From UBA935 sp031556725 (GTDB taxonomy: Bacteria; Bacillota; Clostridia; Lachnospirales; Lachnospiraceae), in the NCBI GenBank assembly GCA_031556725.1, contig JAVBSL010000012.1, positions 1-64,000 of the forward strand: a stretch of 64,000 nt of DNA, written 5' to 3'. Below are positions 34,318-42,879 of the stretch, in pieces (position 1 is the stretch's first letter; every line of letters begins with the position of its first letter). Both the position numbers and the translations under genes were made by a program. Under the pieces are notes generated by a model. The model ran no database searches, had not been told where the DNA came from, and saw nothing but the letters and a program-made list of their open reading frames with translations.

Positions 34318-34607
34318 AAAAATCCCCTGCATATCTATGCAAGGGACGAATTAACCGCGGTACCACCCAAGTTCCTGCTAATGCAGGCTCTCTGATCACG
34401 TAACGTGTGAAGACGTCTTAAACTACTATCTAAATTCAAATTTATTTGAATTTGCACTCCAGCTCGCTGGAGTTGTTCGCTTAAGAAGCTCCGGTGGGAA
34501 ATTCATATCATCATTTGAACTTAAGGAAGCTTGCAGCCGGTGACTCCCTCTCTCTGTAAGAAAACAATGTACTACTTAACACCTTCATCGCCGTTATTCT
34601 TATTATG
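34318..34607 (-). ncRNA. T-box riboswitch, Phe specifier, leader of pheST
   Basis: The T-box core GGGTGGTACCGCGGTTAATT lies at about 34349-34368 and the terminator GTCCCTTGCATA/TATGCAGGGGA plus T6 at 34318-34347. Stem I starts with AGAGAG near 34554; on its 3' side the GAAT-TTC-CCACC context places a UUC (Phe) specifier at 34498-34500. Uncharged tRNA-Phe would pair there and with the T-box bulge to form the antiterminator. Promoter lies directly upstream. Confidence 0.95.
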
Positions 34608-34613
34608 AACCTT

Positions 34614-34642
34614 ATTGTAGTGAATATTCCCGAAAATGTCAA
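34614..34642 (-). promoter_or_regulatory. pheS: Strong sigma-A promoter of the T-box/pheST unit
   Basis: TTGACA, exactly 17 bases, TACAAT on the minus strand. The minus-35 element lies four bases after the stop of the YihY-type gene. Confidence 0.88.
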
Positions 34643-34645
34643 GAC

Positions 34646-35524
34646 TTATCTACTACCTGTTTTTCCTACCTGTTTTTCCGCTGTTTTTTTATTTTCTTTT
34701 TTGCGGTCAGCCATATAGACATAAACCGGGTGAAAATACTTATTGACATAAGCTCCTATCATAATAACATAAATACCGATATACAGCCAGATCATTATCA
34801 TAACAATGGTTGCCAGACTGCTGTAAGTACTGAAGCCGTTAAAATAATCCACATAGATGGAAAAACCGAAGCTCACCAGGTTCCAGGCCCAGGCAGCCAG
34901 CGCGGCTCCCGGCAGCTGCATCCACAGCTTTGTCCTGACACCGGGAATATAAGCATAAATAACTGCCAGCCCAAGGGAAAGGAGCGCCCATATAATCAGG
35001 TAACGGAAGTTAACCAAAAATGCAAATACATTTCCCATCTTGGGGATATGTCTCAAAACCATCATGACAAAGACGTTTCCAAAAACCATAATAAACAAAG
35101 ACAGCAATAATACCAGCAGCATAATGATGGTATAAAAAACAGCAATCATTCTTGACACCAATGCACTGTGATGTTCTTCCACCCCATTGATGGCATTTAA
35201 TCCGCGCATCAGGGCCTGAACCCCTTTTCCCGCCGACCATAAGGTTGCAACAGCAGCAGTAGATAATATCCCCACAGATTTATCGTATACTTCGCTGATA
35301 ATGCTGATAATCAGCGGATCCATAGCCTCCGGTGTAAGATCCGTAATGACGGTCATCAGATTCGCTTCCGTTAAGGGGGTGTAAGGAATGATGGTACATA
35401 ACAAAATCAGCATTGGTATCAACGACAAGAACAAAAAGAACGCCGTACTTGCCGCAAAAGCATTGATATTCTTTTGGTTCATGCGTTTTGCAAAATCCCG
35501 CATGATAAAAATGATTTTCTTCAT
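34646..35524 (-). CDS. YihY/BrkB-family membrane protein
   Basis: 292 residues with six predicted helices. NINAFAASTAFFLFLSLIPM, LWSAGKGVQALMRGLN and TYSSLATIVMIMIWLYIG are the YihY/BrkB (formerly RNase BN) blocks. The family is an integral membrane group of unsettled function; older RNase BN naming is wrong. The end of the gene abuts the pheST promoter. The SpoIID-type gene upstream is 27 bases away, so the two are probably co-transcribed. Confidence 0.9.
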   Translation of the reverse strand: MKKIIFIMRDFAKRMNQKNINAFAASTAFFLFLSLIPMLILLCTIIPYTPLTEANLMTVITDLTPEAMDPLIISIISEVYDKSVGILSTAAVATLWSAGKGVQALMRGLNAINGVEEHHSALVSRMIAVFYTIIMLLVLLLSLFIMVFGNVFVMMVLRHIPKMGNVFAFLVNFRYLIIWALLSLGLAVIYAYIPGVRTKLWMQLPGAALAAWAWNLVSFGFSIYVDYFNGFSTYSSLATIVMIMIWLYIGIYVIMIGAYVNKYFHPVYVYMADRKKENKKTAEKQVGKTGSR

Positions 35525-35551
35525 CCCGACTCCATCTCTGTTTTCATTCTT

Positions 35552-37855
35552 TTAATAAACCGTTCTTACTTCACACGCCTGATAAAAACAATCCAATATT
35601 TCTTCACAGGTAAAGCCGCTTCGGCCCATTGCCCGGGCACCGTTTTGCGACATCCCCACACCATGACCGTAACCGCCTCCCGACAGCTTATATCCTATCA
35701 CACTTCCATCTTTTTTGACAGTATCGATTATCATAAAGGCACTGGGCAGTATACTGGTGCCTGCCACTTCGCTGCCATCCTGCCGCAGCACCTTGGCAAT
35801 ACCGTCATTTAAAACATAACGAATGGTATTTTCCGAAATGACCTTAAAGGTATTCTGATCGGTTACAATAACCAGTTCATCCATTACCCCGCCGGGCAAA
35901 CGTTTGGCACAGTAAATATCCTTGATGGTGCCGACTTTTTTAATGGGCTTACTGACAAATTCCTCGCCATCCAGTGTCAAGACCAATTTAGAGTTACTGT
36001 CATAACGTTTTTTTAAGTTTTCCTCAATTTTTTCTTTTTTCAAATCTTTTACTTCAACACTCCAGCGATACCATGGTTCTTCTTTTTCGTAATCATCCTC
36101 CCGAACCTGCCCGATAAATGCTGCAAATTCTTCCTCGGATTCCATATCCTGGGGCGTCTGATGTTCTCCCCCGCCGATAGCCGCTGCCTGCAAATAAGAA
36201 ATATCTTCCTGACTGTCGTTCTTCCAAATCTCAGCAGTGGTTCCGTAACCGCAGGAAGTGGAATAATAATAGGTTCCCGCCAATGCTTCCTCATAATACA
36301 GCATCCTTCCGGTAGTTTCTTTCACTGCTTTGGTAGTGTTATTGTTTTCCGAAATATTATTATATACCTGATAGCCCACGCTGTCATCCACATGGGCACC
36401 GATAGTTCCTAACCGGGAATTAAACAAGTAGCGATAGGCATAGGTTCTGGCACAGACGGCCTGTGCTTTCAGGGCCTCTATGGGATAAGAGGCCGGCATT
36501 TCACTGGGCACCACCGAAAACAAATACTCTTCCAGCAATACTTCGTTAATTACCGTAAGTCCGTCTTCGTCCCGGCTGATTTCTAAGGTTCCCCGATAGG
36601 CCGGTACTCCCTGACTTCGCTTCAGGGAAAGCAAAGCAATCTTTCCGGTCTGTGTCTTAGGTGCAGCTACGACTCTTCCAGCTTTCAAAAACTCACTGTC
36701 CGACTGTAATTCTACCCGCTCCCCGGCCTGATATTCGATCTGCTGCCGGTTATCATACTCGCCGAAGGTAAGGGTAAAATCCGTATCCGCTGTGAGGGTT
36801 ACCGCTTCATGTACCAAACCGGCAAATCCATTGGTCTTAATGGCAACCCGGATATACTCCATAGCTTCCTTACGGGCAATCAGAGCCCCGCAGATCCTGC
36901 CGTTCTCCAGGACAAAATCCGTAAAATTATAACCCACTGTCAAATCTCTTGCACTGCATAATTTCAATTGATCATATAGACGGTACACTTTCATATCTTC
37001 CGTAAAGGAATAGGTCCCCTGATCCTCAATGGTAATCCTATCCTCTCCGATCGAAAGGATCTTTCCGCTTATCTTATCTTTTTTCACATCTACCCGGTTC
37101 AGCCTTCCTTCCGTAAAATTAAGATCGGCAAGCTGTTCTCTAATCTCTCCCGGTTCCTCCGTTAAAGAAAGACCGTTAACCGTGATTTCATACCCGTTTA
37201 TGAAAAAAACTAAGGATTCTCCCGTACTTTCCATCAGCCAGACGTTCCTGAGGTTATTATCCGTCTCCTTTATCCCCTGTAATGTTAAAAGCTGCCCGTT
37301 TTGACAAAGCGCTGAAACCTTCTGATAGCTCATCCCACGAAACTCATCCGATTGATATCTGTAAACAATTCCGTCGGCTGACAGAATCTGGTCTTCTGCC
37401 AGCGTACCGCCCTGGCTATCTACTACCCGCTCCCCTTTTTCCAACAGTAATACTTCCATCTCGGTAATGGTTCCGGCCGTATCGTAAAAACTCCGCATTT
37501 CAGCAAATGCTTCCTGCCAGTCTGTTTTCAGCAAATAAAAATCTTTTTGATATTTTTCTTCATATCGAGGCGTTTGTCCGGTACCGATCTGCTCTAACAC
37601 CGCCAAATAATCCTCATAGGTAATATGGCTTTCCTTGTCCTGGCTGTAACCCCCGGTTAATTTCGCATAAATATCCGACCGGGTTATATCATTATGTAAT
37701 GCTGCGGAAAGAATCATAACATCCTGAACCCTGGCGTATTCTCCTTCCGGCTGGAATATTGCGAGTTTCTGTCCCTTATTCACCAGTAACAATAATAAAA
37801 AAAGGCACAGCAGAATTGCTGCAATCTTAAAGATCATCCGACTGTTTTTTCCCAT
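35552..37855 (-). CDS. SpoIID/LytB-domain protein, membrane-anchored
   Basis: 767 residues. A membrane anchor (FKIAAILLCLFLLLLLVNKG) is followed by about 400 residues of unrecognised, strand-rich sequence, then the SpoIID/LytB domain (about 430-767): YLFSVVPSEMPASYPIEALK with the catalytic-type Glu, AQAVCARTYAYRYLF, YHPTSC-like TYYYSTSCGY, and LSGGGYGHGVGMSQNGARAM. SpoIID proteins cut glycan strands during spore engulfment; LytB-type relatives act in cell separation. The N-terminal half is much longer than in SpoIID of Bacillus (about 340 residues), so this is a relative and not necessarily the sporulation enzyme. Confidence 0.88.
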   Translation of the reverse strand: MGKNSRMIFKIAAILLCLFLLLLLVNKGQKLAIFQPEGEYARVQDVMILSAALHNDITRSDIYAKLTGGYSQDKESHITYEDYLAVLEQIGTGQTPRYEEKYQKDFYLLKTDWQEAFAEMRSFYDTAGTITEMEVLLLEKGERVVDSQGGTLAEDQILSADGIVYRYQSDEFRGMSYQKVSALCQNGQLLTLQGIKETDNNLRNVWLMESTGESLVFFINGYEITVNGLSLTEEPGEIREQLADLNFTEGRLNRVDVKKDKISGKILSIGEDRITIEDQGTYSFTEDMKVYRLYDQLKLCSARDLTVGYNFTDFVLENGRICGALIARKEAMEYIRVAIKTNGFAGLVHEAVTLTADTDFTLTFGEYDNRQQIEYQAGERVELQSDSEFLKAGRVVAAPKTQTGKIALLSLKRSQGVPAYRGTLEISRDEDGLTVINEVLLEEYLFSVVPSEMPASYPIEALKAQAVCARTYAYRYLFNSRLGTIGAHVDDSVGYQVYNNISENNNTTKAVKETTGRMLYYEEALAGTYYYSTSCGYGTTAEIWKNDSQEDISYLQAAAIGGGEHQTPQDMESEEEFAAFIGQVREDDYEKEEPWYRWSVEVKDLKKEKIEENLKKRYDSNSKLVLTLDGEEFVSKPIKKVGTIKDIYCAKRLPGGVMDELVIVTDQNTFKVISENTIRYVLNDGIAKVLRQDGSEVAGTSILPSAFMIIDTVKKDGSVIGYKLSGGGYGHGVGMSQNGARAMGRSGFTCEEILDCFYQACEVRTVY

Positions 37856-37900
37856 GCAATAGCTTTCGGCCCCTCATTCTTTCTTACAATTTTATACTGT

Positions 37901-38115
37901 AAAAAGCAGCCTTAGCGGCTGCTTTTTCTTTTGTAGTAACCCCGAAATGCCGGTTCCTGCATTTTGACTCCTAGCAATGCTAGGTGGGTAACCGCAGACA
38001 CGTTTCTGCCTTCCACTGCACAATGATGGCTTGACATCTGCGTGACGATTTAGGAATCCCGTTTAAAGTAAATGTAGGTTCAAAATTACAAGAATTATCG
38101 AACACTTCAGGTTAT
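37901..38115 (-). ncRNA. ssrS: Probable 6S RNA
   Basis: The 330-base gap between genes holds a transcript unit with its own promoter and terminator. The 5' part AACCTGAAGTG pairs with CATTTCGGGGTT near the 3' end (11 bp with one bulge), the closing stem of 6S RNA. In between, TTGAACCTACATTTACTTTA and ACGGGATTCCT recall the central bulge region of Firmicute 6S RNAs, followed by hairpins GCAGAAACGTGTCTGC and CCTAGCATTGCTAGG. The terminator is GCAGCC-GCTAA-GGCTGC plus T5 (37901-37927). 6S RNA binds the sigma-A polymerase holoenzyme and slows it in stationary phase. Confidence 0.68.
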
Positions 38116-38119
38116 CTCT

Positions 38120-38148
38120 ATTATATCCAATCTGTCCCTAATATACAA
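38120..38148 (-). promoter_or_regulatory. Promoter of the probable 6S RNA
   Basis: TTGTAT, 17 bases, TATAAT on the minus strand, about five bases before the predicted RNA start. Confidence 0.75.
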
Positions 38149-38186
38149 CTGTTTTTTTGATTTTCAAGCTCCATTTTCTTGAAAAT

Positions 38187-39836
38187 TCATTTCCGAAACC
38201 GTCCGCAGTAGTACTCCACCTCTTCAGCAGAATGTACCGAACGATCGATCATTGAGAAGAAAAACTTTTCTTTCGCCGGGTTATCCAATATCCTGATTGG
38301 CTTCACCTGATCCGCTGCCGTACGGCGGCGGAACCGTTCAATATCACGGTAAAGCAAATGAGTCTGGGAAGTTATACATAAAGTCCGGCATGCCTTCAGC
38401 TTACCTTCCTGACGAGCACCGGCGTAAGCCGGGTTAACCTGACACAACAGCTTTTCCATAATCTCATCAAGTCCTGCTTTTGGCACACTTTTAAGTTGCT
38501 CTCCCCAGTCGGTCCACTCCTGGGGCTCCAGCAGAATCGAATATCTCATCTCATCTTCATCCGGCCAGTAACTGCAATCACCTACAGGGATACCGGTCTG
38601 CTGCTCAAAGGCCAGTGCCGCCTGCTGTATATGCTGCTCATTCATCTGCTCTCCGGCAAAGGAATAGGTCTGGTGCTTACGATAGCTGAAGGTCAGCACC
38701 GGAATACCATTTTCCATCCGCTCCACATGAATCACATCGCCCAGACGATAACGATAGAAACCGGAATCATTGGTAACCAATACCTCATAGTTCTGACCGG
38801 GTGTCAAGGCACTCATAGCCAGCGGCTCACTGCCCTCTAATGGGAGGAATTCATAGAATCCGGTCTCCGGCAGCAAAACATATTCTGCACTGCCGGCAGC
38901 CGCAGACTGAGCAATGCATGCCTCCGAAGAAGCGTAGAATCCATTATCCAGAGATATGGAACCGGCAAAGCGCTTCAACTGTTCGGTATATATACGAAAA
39001 CTGCCCGTACCTGCTGCCACAATGCGCCGGCACTTGGGCCAGATCCTGGGAATCACAGGATCCGCAAAACCGGCTTCAAAAACCTGGCGCAGCACCTGTG
39101 CACGCTGCTTATTGGGTTTGATTTTCTTATTCAGTTTTACACGCATATTCTCCGGCATCGCTACCGTTTCGGAGATGCTTCCCTTTTCCATGTCTTCTAA
39201 CAAGACTTTCCAGTTGCGTTCCAGATACAGACATACTTCCAGCACTCCCCAGGTAAAAGGGGCAATAATCTGCTCAACAGTGTCATCCAGCAATGCAAAT
39301 AATATACGGGCATGAATCAGATCTACCAAAGCCTCCGGAAACAAAACCTCCATGGGGCTTGTCCATGCTCCGGCGGTACGCAGCCGCTGATGAGAATTGT
39401 CTTTGATTTTCTTTTTCAGACTGGTAATTGCCAGACCCGTAACCGAGTCCAGATAGACCCCATCCATGTACTGCCGTTCACGAGGTATGCTTTCAATCAG
39501 CACCATGCTGCTGCCTTTGACCGCGGTTAAGGCTGCAAGCCGGTCAGCATATTGGCGGATATGGCCGATACTGCAGGGGATCAGTCTGGGCGCACCGGTA
39601 GTACCGGAGGTCAGCGCATAGCCCGCCAATGGATTTTGGGTGAAAATATCCTTTTCCCCAAGCCTTGTTGTCAGCTCAATTAACGGTGCATAATCATCAT
39701 AACCGCTAAGGGGCGTAATCGACTGGTAGGCACCTACCGTCTTAATGTTTTGGAATCCCAGTTTCTTGCCGTAATCGGTATATTTATTGTGCTGCAAGAT
39801 TGCAGATAACATCGGATCTACTTGACTGTTTGACAT
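38187..39836 (-). CDS. GH3-family adenylating enzyme (acyl-acid amido synthetase type)
   Basis: About 549 residues. GYALTSGTTGAPRLIP is the ATP-binding loop of GH3/ANL enzymes, LDNGFYASSEACIAQ fits the GH3 motif II region and YRYRLGDVIHVERM motif III; a C-terminal domain with QTHLLYRDIERFRRRT follows. GH3 enzymes, best known from plants, activate a carboxylic acid as AMP ester and join it to an amine, often an amino acid. Bacterial members are poorly studied. The ATG at 39836 follows AGGAGGG by eight bases; a longer frame overlaps the glycosyltransferase. Third gene of an operon with a glycosyltransferase and a MATE exporter. Confidence 0.88.
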   Translation of the reverse strand: MSNSQVDPMLSAILQHNKYTDYGKKLGFQNIKTVGAYQSITPLSGYDDYAPLIELTTRLGEKDIFTQNPLAGYALTSGTTGAPRLIPCSIGHIRQYADRLAALTAVKGSSMVLIESIPRERQYMDGVYLDSVTGLAITSLKKKIKDNSHQRLRTAGAWTSPMEVLFPEALVDLIHARILFALLDDTVEQIIAPFTWGVLEVCLYLERNWKVLLEDMEKGSISETVAMPENMRVKLNKKIKPNKQRAQVLRQVFEAGFADPVIPRIWPKCRRIVAAGTGSFRIYTEQLKRFAGSISLDNGFYASSEACIAQSAAAGSAEYVLLPETGFYEFLPLEGSEPLAMSALTPGQNYEVLVTNDSGFYRYRLGDVIHVERMENGIPVLTFSYRKHQTYSFAGEQMNEQHIQQAALAFEQQTGIPVGDCSYWPDEDEMRYSILLEPQEWTDWGEQLKSVPKAGLDEIMEKLLCQVNPAYAGARQEGKLKACRTLCITSQTHLLYRDIERFRRRTAADQVKPIRILDNPAKEKFFFSMIDRSVHSAEEVEYYCGRFRK

Positions 39837-39849
39837 ATGTATTACCCTC

Positions 39850-40926
39850 CTACACTTTAATTTTGCTGGCCAGATCAATACCCAGCATCTTGGTGAATTT
39901 CGCAAATCTCTGCATAAACTTGGGGTGTCCCAACACCAGCTTGGGCAGGGACATGATCAGCTTGATTGTCTGCTTGGTATACAGCTTGGATACGTCCATG
40001 GGCTCCAGCATCTGTAGATATTTATATAGCATATCCTTAACCTTCAGACGGTCTTCATAGCTTAAATCCTGTGAGGCTAACATAATTGCCGACTGATAAC
40101 CCATCAGATCCCACATAACGTTATTCATATATAATCCGCTTTCCAGGCCATGATCAAAAATTTTCGTAATACCGATGGCATAACGCATTACCTCATCGGA
40201 AGTTTTCTTAAAGGACTGCACCATAGATCCGCCGTTTAAGTAATAACGATATCCGATTAACTGTGGCAGAAAACAAATTTTATCAGCTTTACCAAAGGTA
40301 TCCATATTAAACAGATTATCTTCTGCAAAGGGAACATCTTCGTCAAACCGCAATCCGATTCTGTCCAGATAGTGCTTATCATAAATCTTACTGGTTACGG
40401 TTAATGCTGCTCCGTAGATGAAATTACGGCTGTCCCAGTTGCCCCGCTCCACGACAATCCGCGGTTTGGTCTGATCAATCAGCACATAGGGATGAATTAC
40501 TAATCTGGAGGGATCATCCGATATCGGTTCAAACCGGAAGGATGCCAGATCTGCTCCTGTCTCCAACAAATTCTCCATCGCCACTTGACAGCACTCTTCG
40601 GTGTATGAATCATCCGCATCCAAAAAACCGACATAGCTACCGGTAATACGCTCGATTCCGTAATTACGAGGACTGGATGGGGTACGGCGTTCATTGTTCA
40701 GCACAAAGATCTTTACATTGCTGTACGCTCCCACCATATCGCGGACACCTTGCAAATACTCTTCGCCCGAGTTATGTACAACAATAACCCACTCCATGTT
40801 TTCAAATCCAAAGGTCTGATTTTTCAGTGACTCATAACACGTTTTAAATAAGCCCATATCCACATTGTGGAATGGTGTAACAATAGACAGGAGGTATTGA
40901 TCCCCCTCACGCGGCTCCATTACCAT
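39850..40926 (-). CDS. Family 2 glycosyltransferase
   Basis: 358 residues. LLSIVTPFHNVDMGLFKTCY is the GT2 nucleotide-binding start, RTPSSPRNYGIERITG and YVGFLDADDSY (DxD-type metal site) follow, and DVPFAEDNLFNM supplies the ED acid-base region. No membrane helix is seen except a weak C-terminal amphipathic stretch. It would move a sugar from a nucleotide donor to an unknown acceptor. AAAGGAG lies nine bases before the ATG. It sits 21 bases after the MATE gene and 13 bases before the GH3 gene, so all three are one operon. Confidence 0.9.
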   Translation of the reverse strand: MVMEPREGDQYLLSIVTPFHNVDMGLFKTCYESLKNQTFGFENMEWVIVVHNSGEEYLQGVRDMVGAYSNVKIFVLNNERRTPSSPRNYGIERITGSYVGFLDADDSYTEECCQVAMENLLETGADLASFRFEPISDDPSRLVIHPYVLIDQTKPRIVVERGNWDSRNFIYGAALTVTSKIYDKHYLDRIGLRFDEDVPFAEDNLFNMDTFGKADKICFLPQLIGYRYYLNGGSMVQSFKKTSDEVMRYAIGITKIFDHGLESGLYMNNVMWDLMGYQSAIMLASQDLSYEDRLKVKDMLYKYLQMLEPMDVSKLYTKQTIKLIMSLPKLVLGHPKFMQRFAKFTKMLGIDLASKIKV

Positions 40927-40947
40927 AATTAACTCTCCTTTTTTGTT

Positions 40948-42717
40948 TTATATAGTAATACTTAGGTTATTTAAATTTAAGCTGTTGCGATACTCCATTT
41001 CCTTAGCCATGGAGGCAACCATCCTAATACCGATGTTGGCACATGGATCCTCGGGATTAAATATCCGGCTTTGATTACCCGGATCAAAGGGCTTGCAATT
41101 ATCCCGCATATGTAAAAGCAGCAAACCATCCTTATACACTACCCGAATGTCAACCATATGATTCTTGCCCGGTTCGAATCCGTGCCGGACGATATTGCCT
41201 GCCATCTCTTCCACACACAGGGACAATAGCATTTTCCGGCGTGTATCCACTTGAAATTTATTACAAAATTCCTCTATATCCATGGATAGCTGCAGTACTT
41301 CCTCCATACTGTTTACCGTCAACGACAGCCGCTGTTCCTCCGGCACCCCGAAATCTGATTTTAGTAACAGGAAATGCTCCATTTTCTTCGGCATCGCACG
41401 CCCATGACGCAGGGCGATCAAGTATAGGGTCACTAACATCAAAAGTTCTGCCAGCAGGAAGGATATCCACACTCCATCAGTTCCAAACATCGGCGACAGC
41501 ACAATCGCTAGCAGTGCCATATAAGCCACATTGTCCAGCACACTGACAGCGTTTGCCATCCATTTATTATCAGCAGCCTGGAAGTAGTTCATAAACACCA
41601 CATTTATCGTATTAAATGGCAGGCTTAAGGCGTAAAACCGAATTACCCGCCCTGCCAAAGCCAGGGCTTCCGGATCGCCGGTACCAAACATTGCTGCCAA
41701 AACATCTGCCAGGAAAAATACCAGTACCGCAATACCTGCGGTCATTATGGCTCCCCACTTGACTGCATAGTTCATCAGATCAGACAATGATCTGGTATCT
41801 TCCTCTCCCAGGATAACACTGCTTAACAGCAGTGTGGTCATACCGATGCCGATGCTCACCGCACCGATCAATGATCCTAAGGAATTCTGCACAGCCAGAG
41901 CTGCAACTGCCGTACTGCCGGCAATGATCAGCAATAGCCGGTTCAAAAACAGCGAACGCAAGGTAGTGCATATCCGGCCAACTGCATTGGGCATCCCGAT
42001 TGCCAGCACATCGCGCAAGTCCTTCATACGCATTCCTTTGAGCTGCAGTCTAATAGAAGCCTCCGGTTTCCGGAAATGTAATAGCAATACCACCAAAGAT
42101 ACATAATAGCTGATGGCTGTGGCCAGGGCCATTCCCAGCATACCGCCATTGAACACCAGTGCATTCAATAAATCCAATACAATGTTTGTTCCTGTCATTG
42201 CCAGAATCGCAAAAAAGGAACGGGGAGCATCCCCATCCAACTGCATAAATGAAGTAAGCGTGGAGGTAACCACAACCGCCGGAATGCCGATAGCATAACC
42301 TAAGAGATAGCTTTGCGCTAATGGCTTTAAACCGCCGGTGGCACCCAACACTGTCGCCAACGGTCCTACCAGTACGATACACAGCACCACCAGTACTCCG
42401 CTCAACGTAACCAGTGCTACGCATGTCACCGAGAACACTCTGTTTACGGCCTGATCGTCACCATGTCCCATAAACTTACCGCATAGTGCCTGTGCTCCTG
42501 ATGAAAACACTCCTGATACTGCCGCCAGGATGATGACTATCGGCATCACTAGGCCAAATGCCGCCATGGCCTCCGAACCCAGGAAATTACCGATTACAAT
42601 TCCGTCTACCATGGATCCCAGCGTGGCCGCTATAATCGCCATAATCTGGATCATCAGCAGATTCTTAAAAACCGCTGTAACAATGAATCCCTTTCTTTTC
42701 GTACTTTGCATGGTCAT
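40948..42717 (-). CDS. MATE-family exporter fused to a C-terminal HATPase domain
   Basis: 589 residues. The first 450 form a 12-helix MATE transporter (GSMVDGIVIGNFLGSEAMAA, YLLGYAIGIPAVVVTSTLTS, GMPNAVGRICTTLRSLFLN). Residues about 460-589 form an RsbW/SpoIIAB-like HATPase: LCVEEMAGNIVRHGFEPG (N box), LHMRDNCKPFDPGN (G1 box), NIGIRMVASMAKE (G2 box). The cytoplasmic kinase-like part may tie transport to ATP or to a phosphorylated partner; no partner is in the operon. First gene of the GT2/GH3 operon, with its own promoter and a leader hairpin. Substrate unknown. Confidence 0.9.
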   Translation of the reverse strand: MTMQSTKRKGFIVTAVFKNLLMIQIMAIIAATLGSMVDGIVIGNFLGSEAMAAFGLVMPIVIILAAVSGVFSSGAQALCGKFMGHGDDQAVNRVFSVTCVALVTLSGVLVVLCIVLVGPLATVLGATGGLKPLAQSYLLGYAIGIPAVVVTSTLTSFMQLDGDAPRSFFAILAMTGTNIVLDLLNALVFNGGMLGMALATAISYYVSLVVLLLHFRKPEASIRLQLKGMRMKDLRDVLAIGMPNAVGRICTTLRSLFLNRLLLIIAGSTAVAALAVQNSLGSLIGAVSIGIGMTTLLLSSVILGEEDTRSLSDLMNYAVKWGAIMTAGIAVLVFFLADVLAAMFGTGDPEALALAGRVIRFYALSLPFNTINVVFMNYFQAADNKWMANAVSVLDNVAYMALLAIVLSPMFGTDGVWISFLLAELLMLVTLYLIALRHGRAMPKKMEHFLLLKSDFGVPEEQRLSLTVNSMEEVLQLSMDIEEFCNKFQVDTRRKMLLSLCVEEMAGNIVRHGFEPGKNHMVDIRVVYKDGLLLLHMRDNCKPFDPGNQSRIFNPEDPCANIGIRMVASMAKEMEYRNSLNLNNLSITI

Positions 42718-42741
42718 AAGATCACTTTCTCCTTCACAAAA

Positions 42742-42771
42742 GGCTCCGTTTCATGGCGATGAAACAGAGCC
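42742..42771 (-). promoter_or_regulatory. Leader hairpin of the MATE operon
   Basis: GGCTC(C)GTTTCAT/ATGAAAC(A)GAGCC with a four-base loop, followed by TTTTGTG and then the AAGGAG ribosome binding site. It lies between the promoter and the gene, so it could be a weak attenuator, or a read-through terminator for the GH18 gene. Confidence 0.55.
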
Positions 42772-42791
42772 AGTACCCTTTTATTTGTCTA

Positions 42792-42820
42792 ATTTTATCA
42801 TGTAGAAAGCCTAAATTCAA
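42792..42820 (-). promoter_or_regulatory. Sigma-A promoter of the MATE/GT2/GH3 operon
   Basis: TTGAAT, 17 bases, TAAAAT on the minus strand; transcription would start about 12 bases before the leader hairpin. Confidence 0.65.
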
Positions 42821-42879
42821 GCAAAAACCGGCTTTTTTGTACAATCGTATCGCAATTTTGACTATTTTCAATCAATTGT

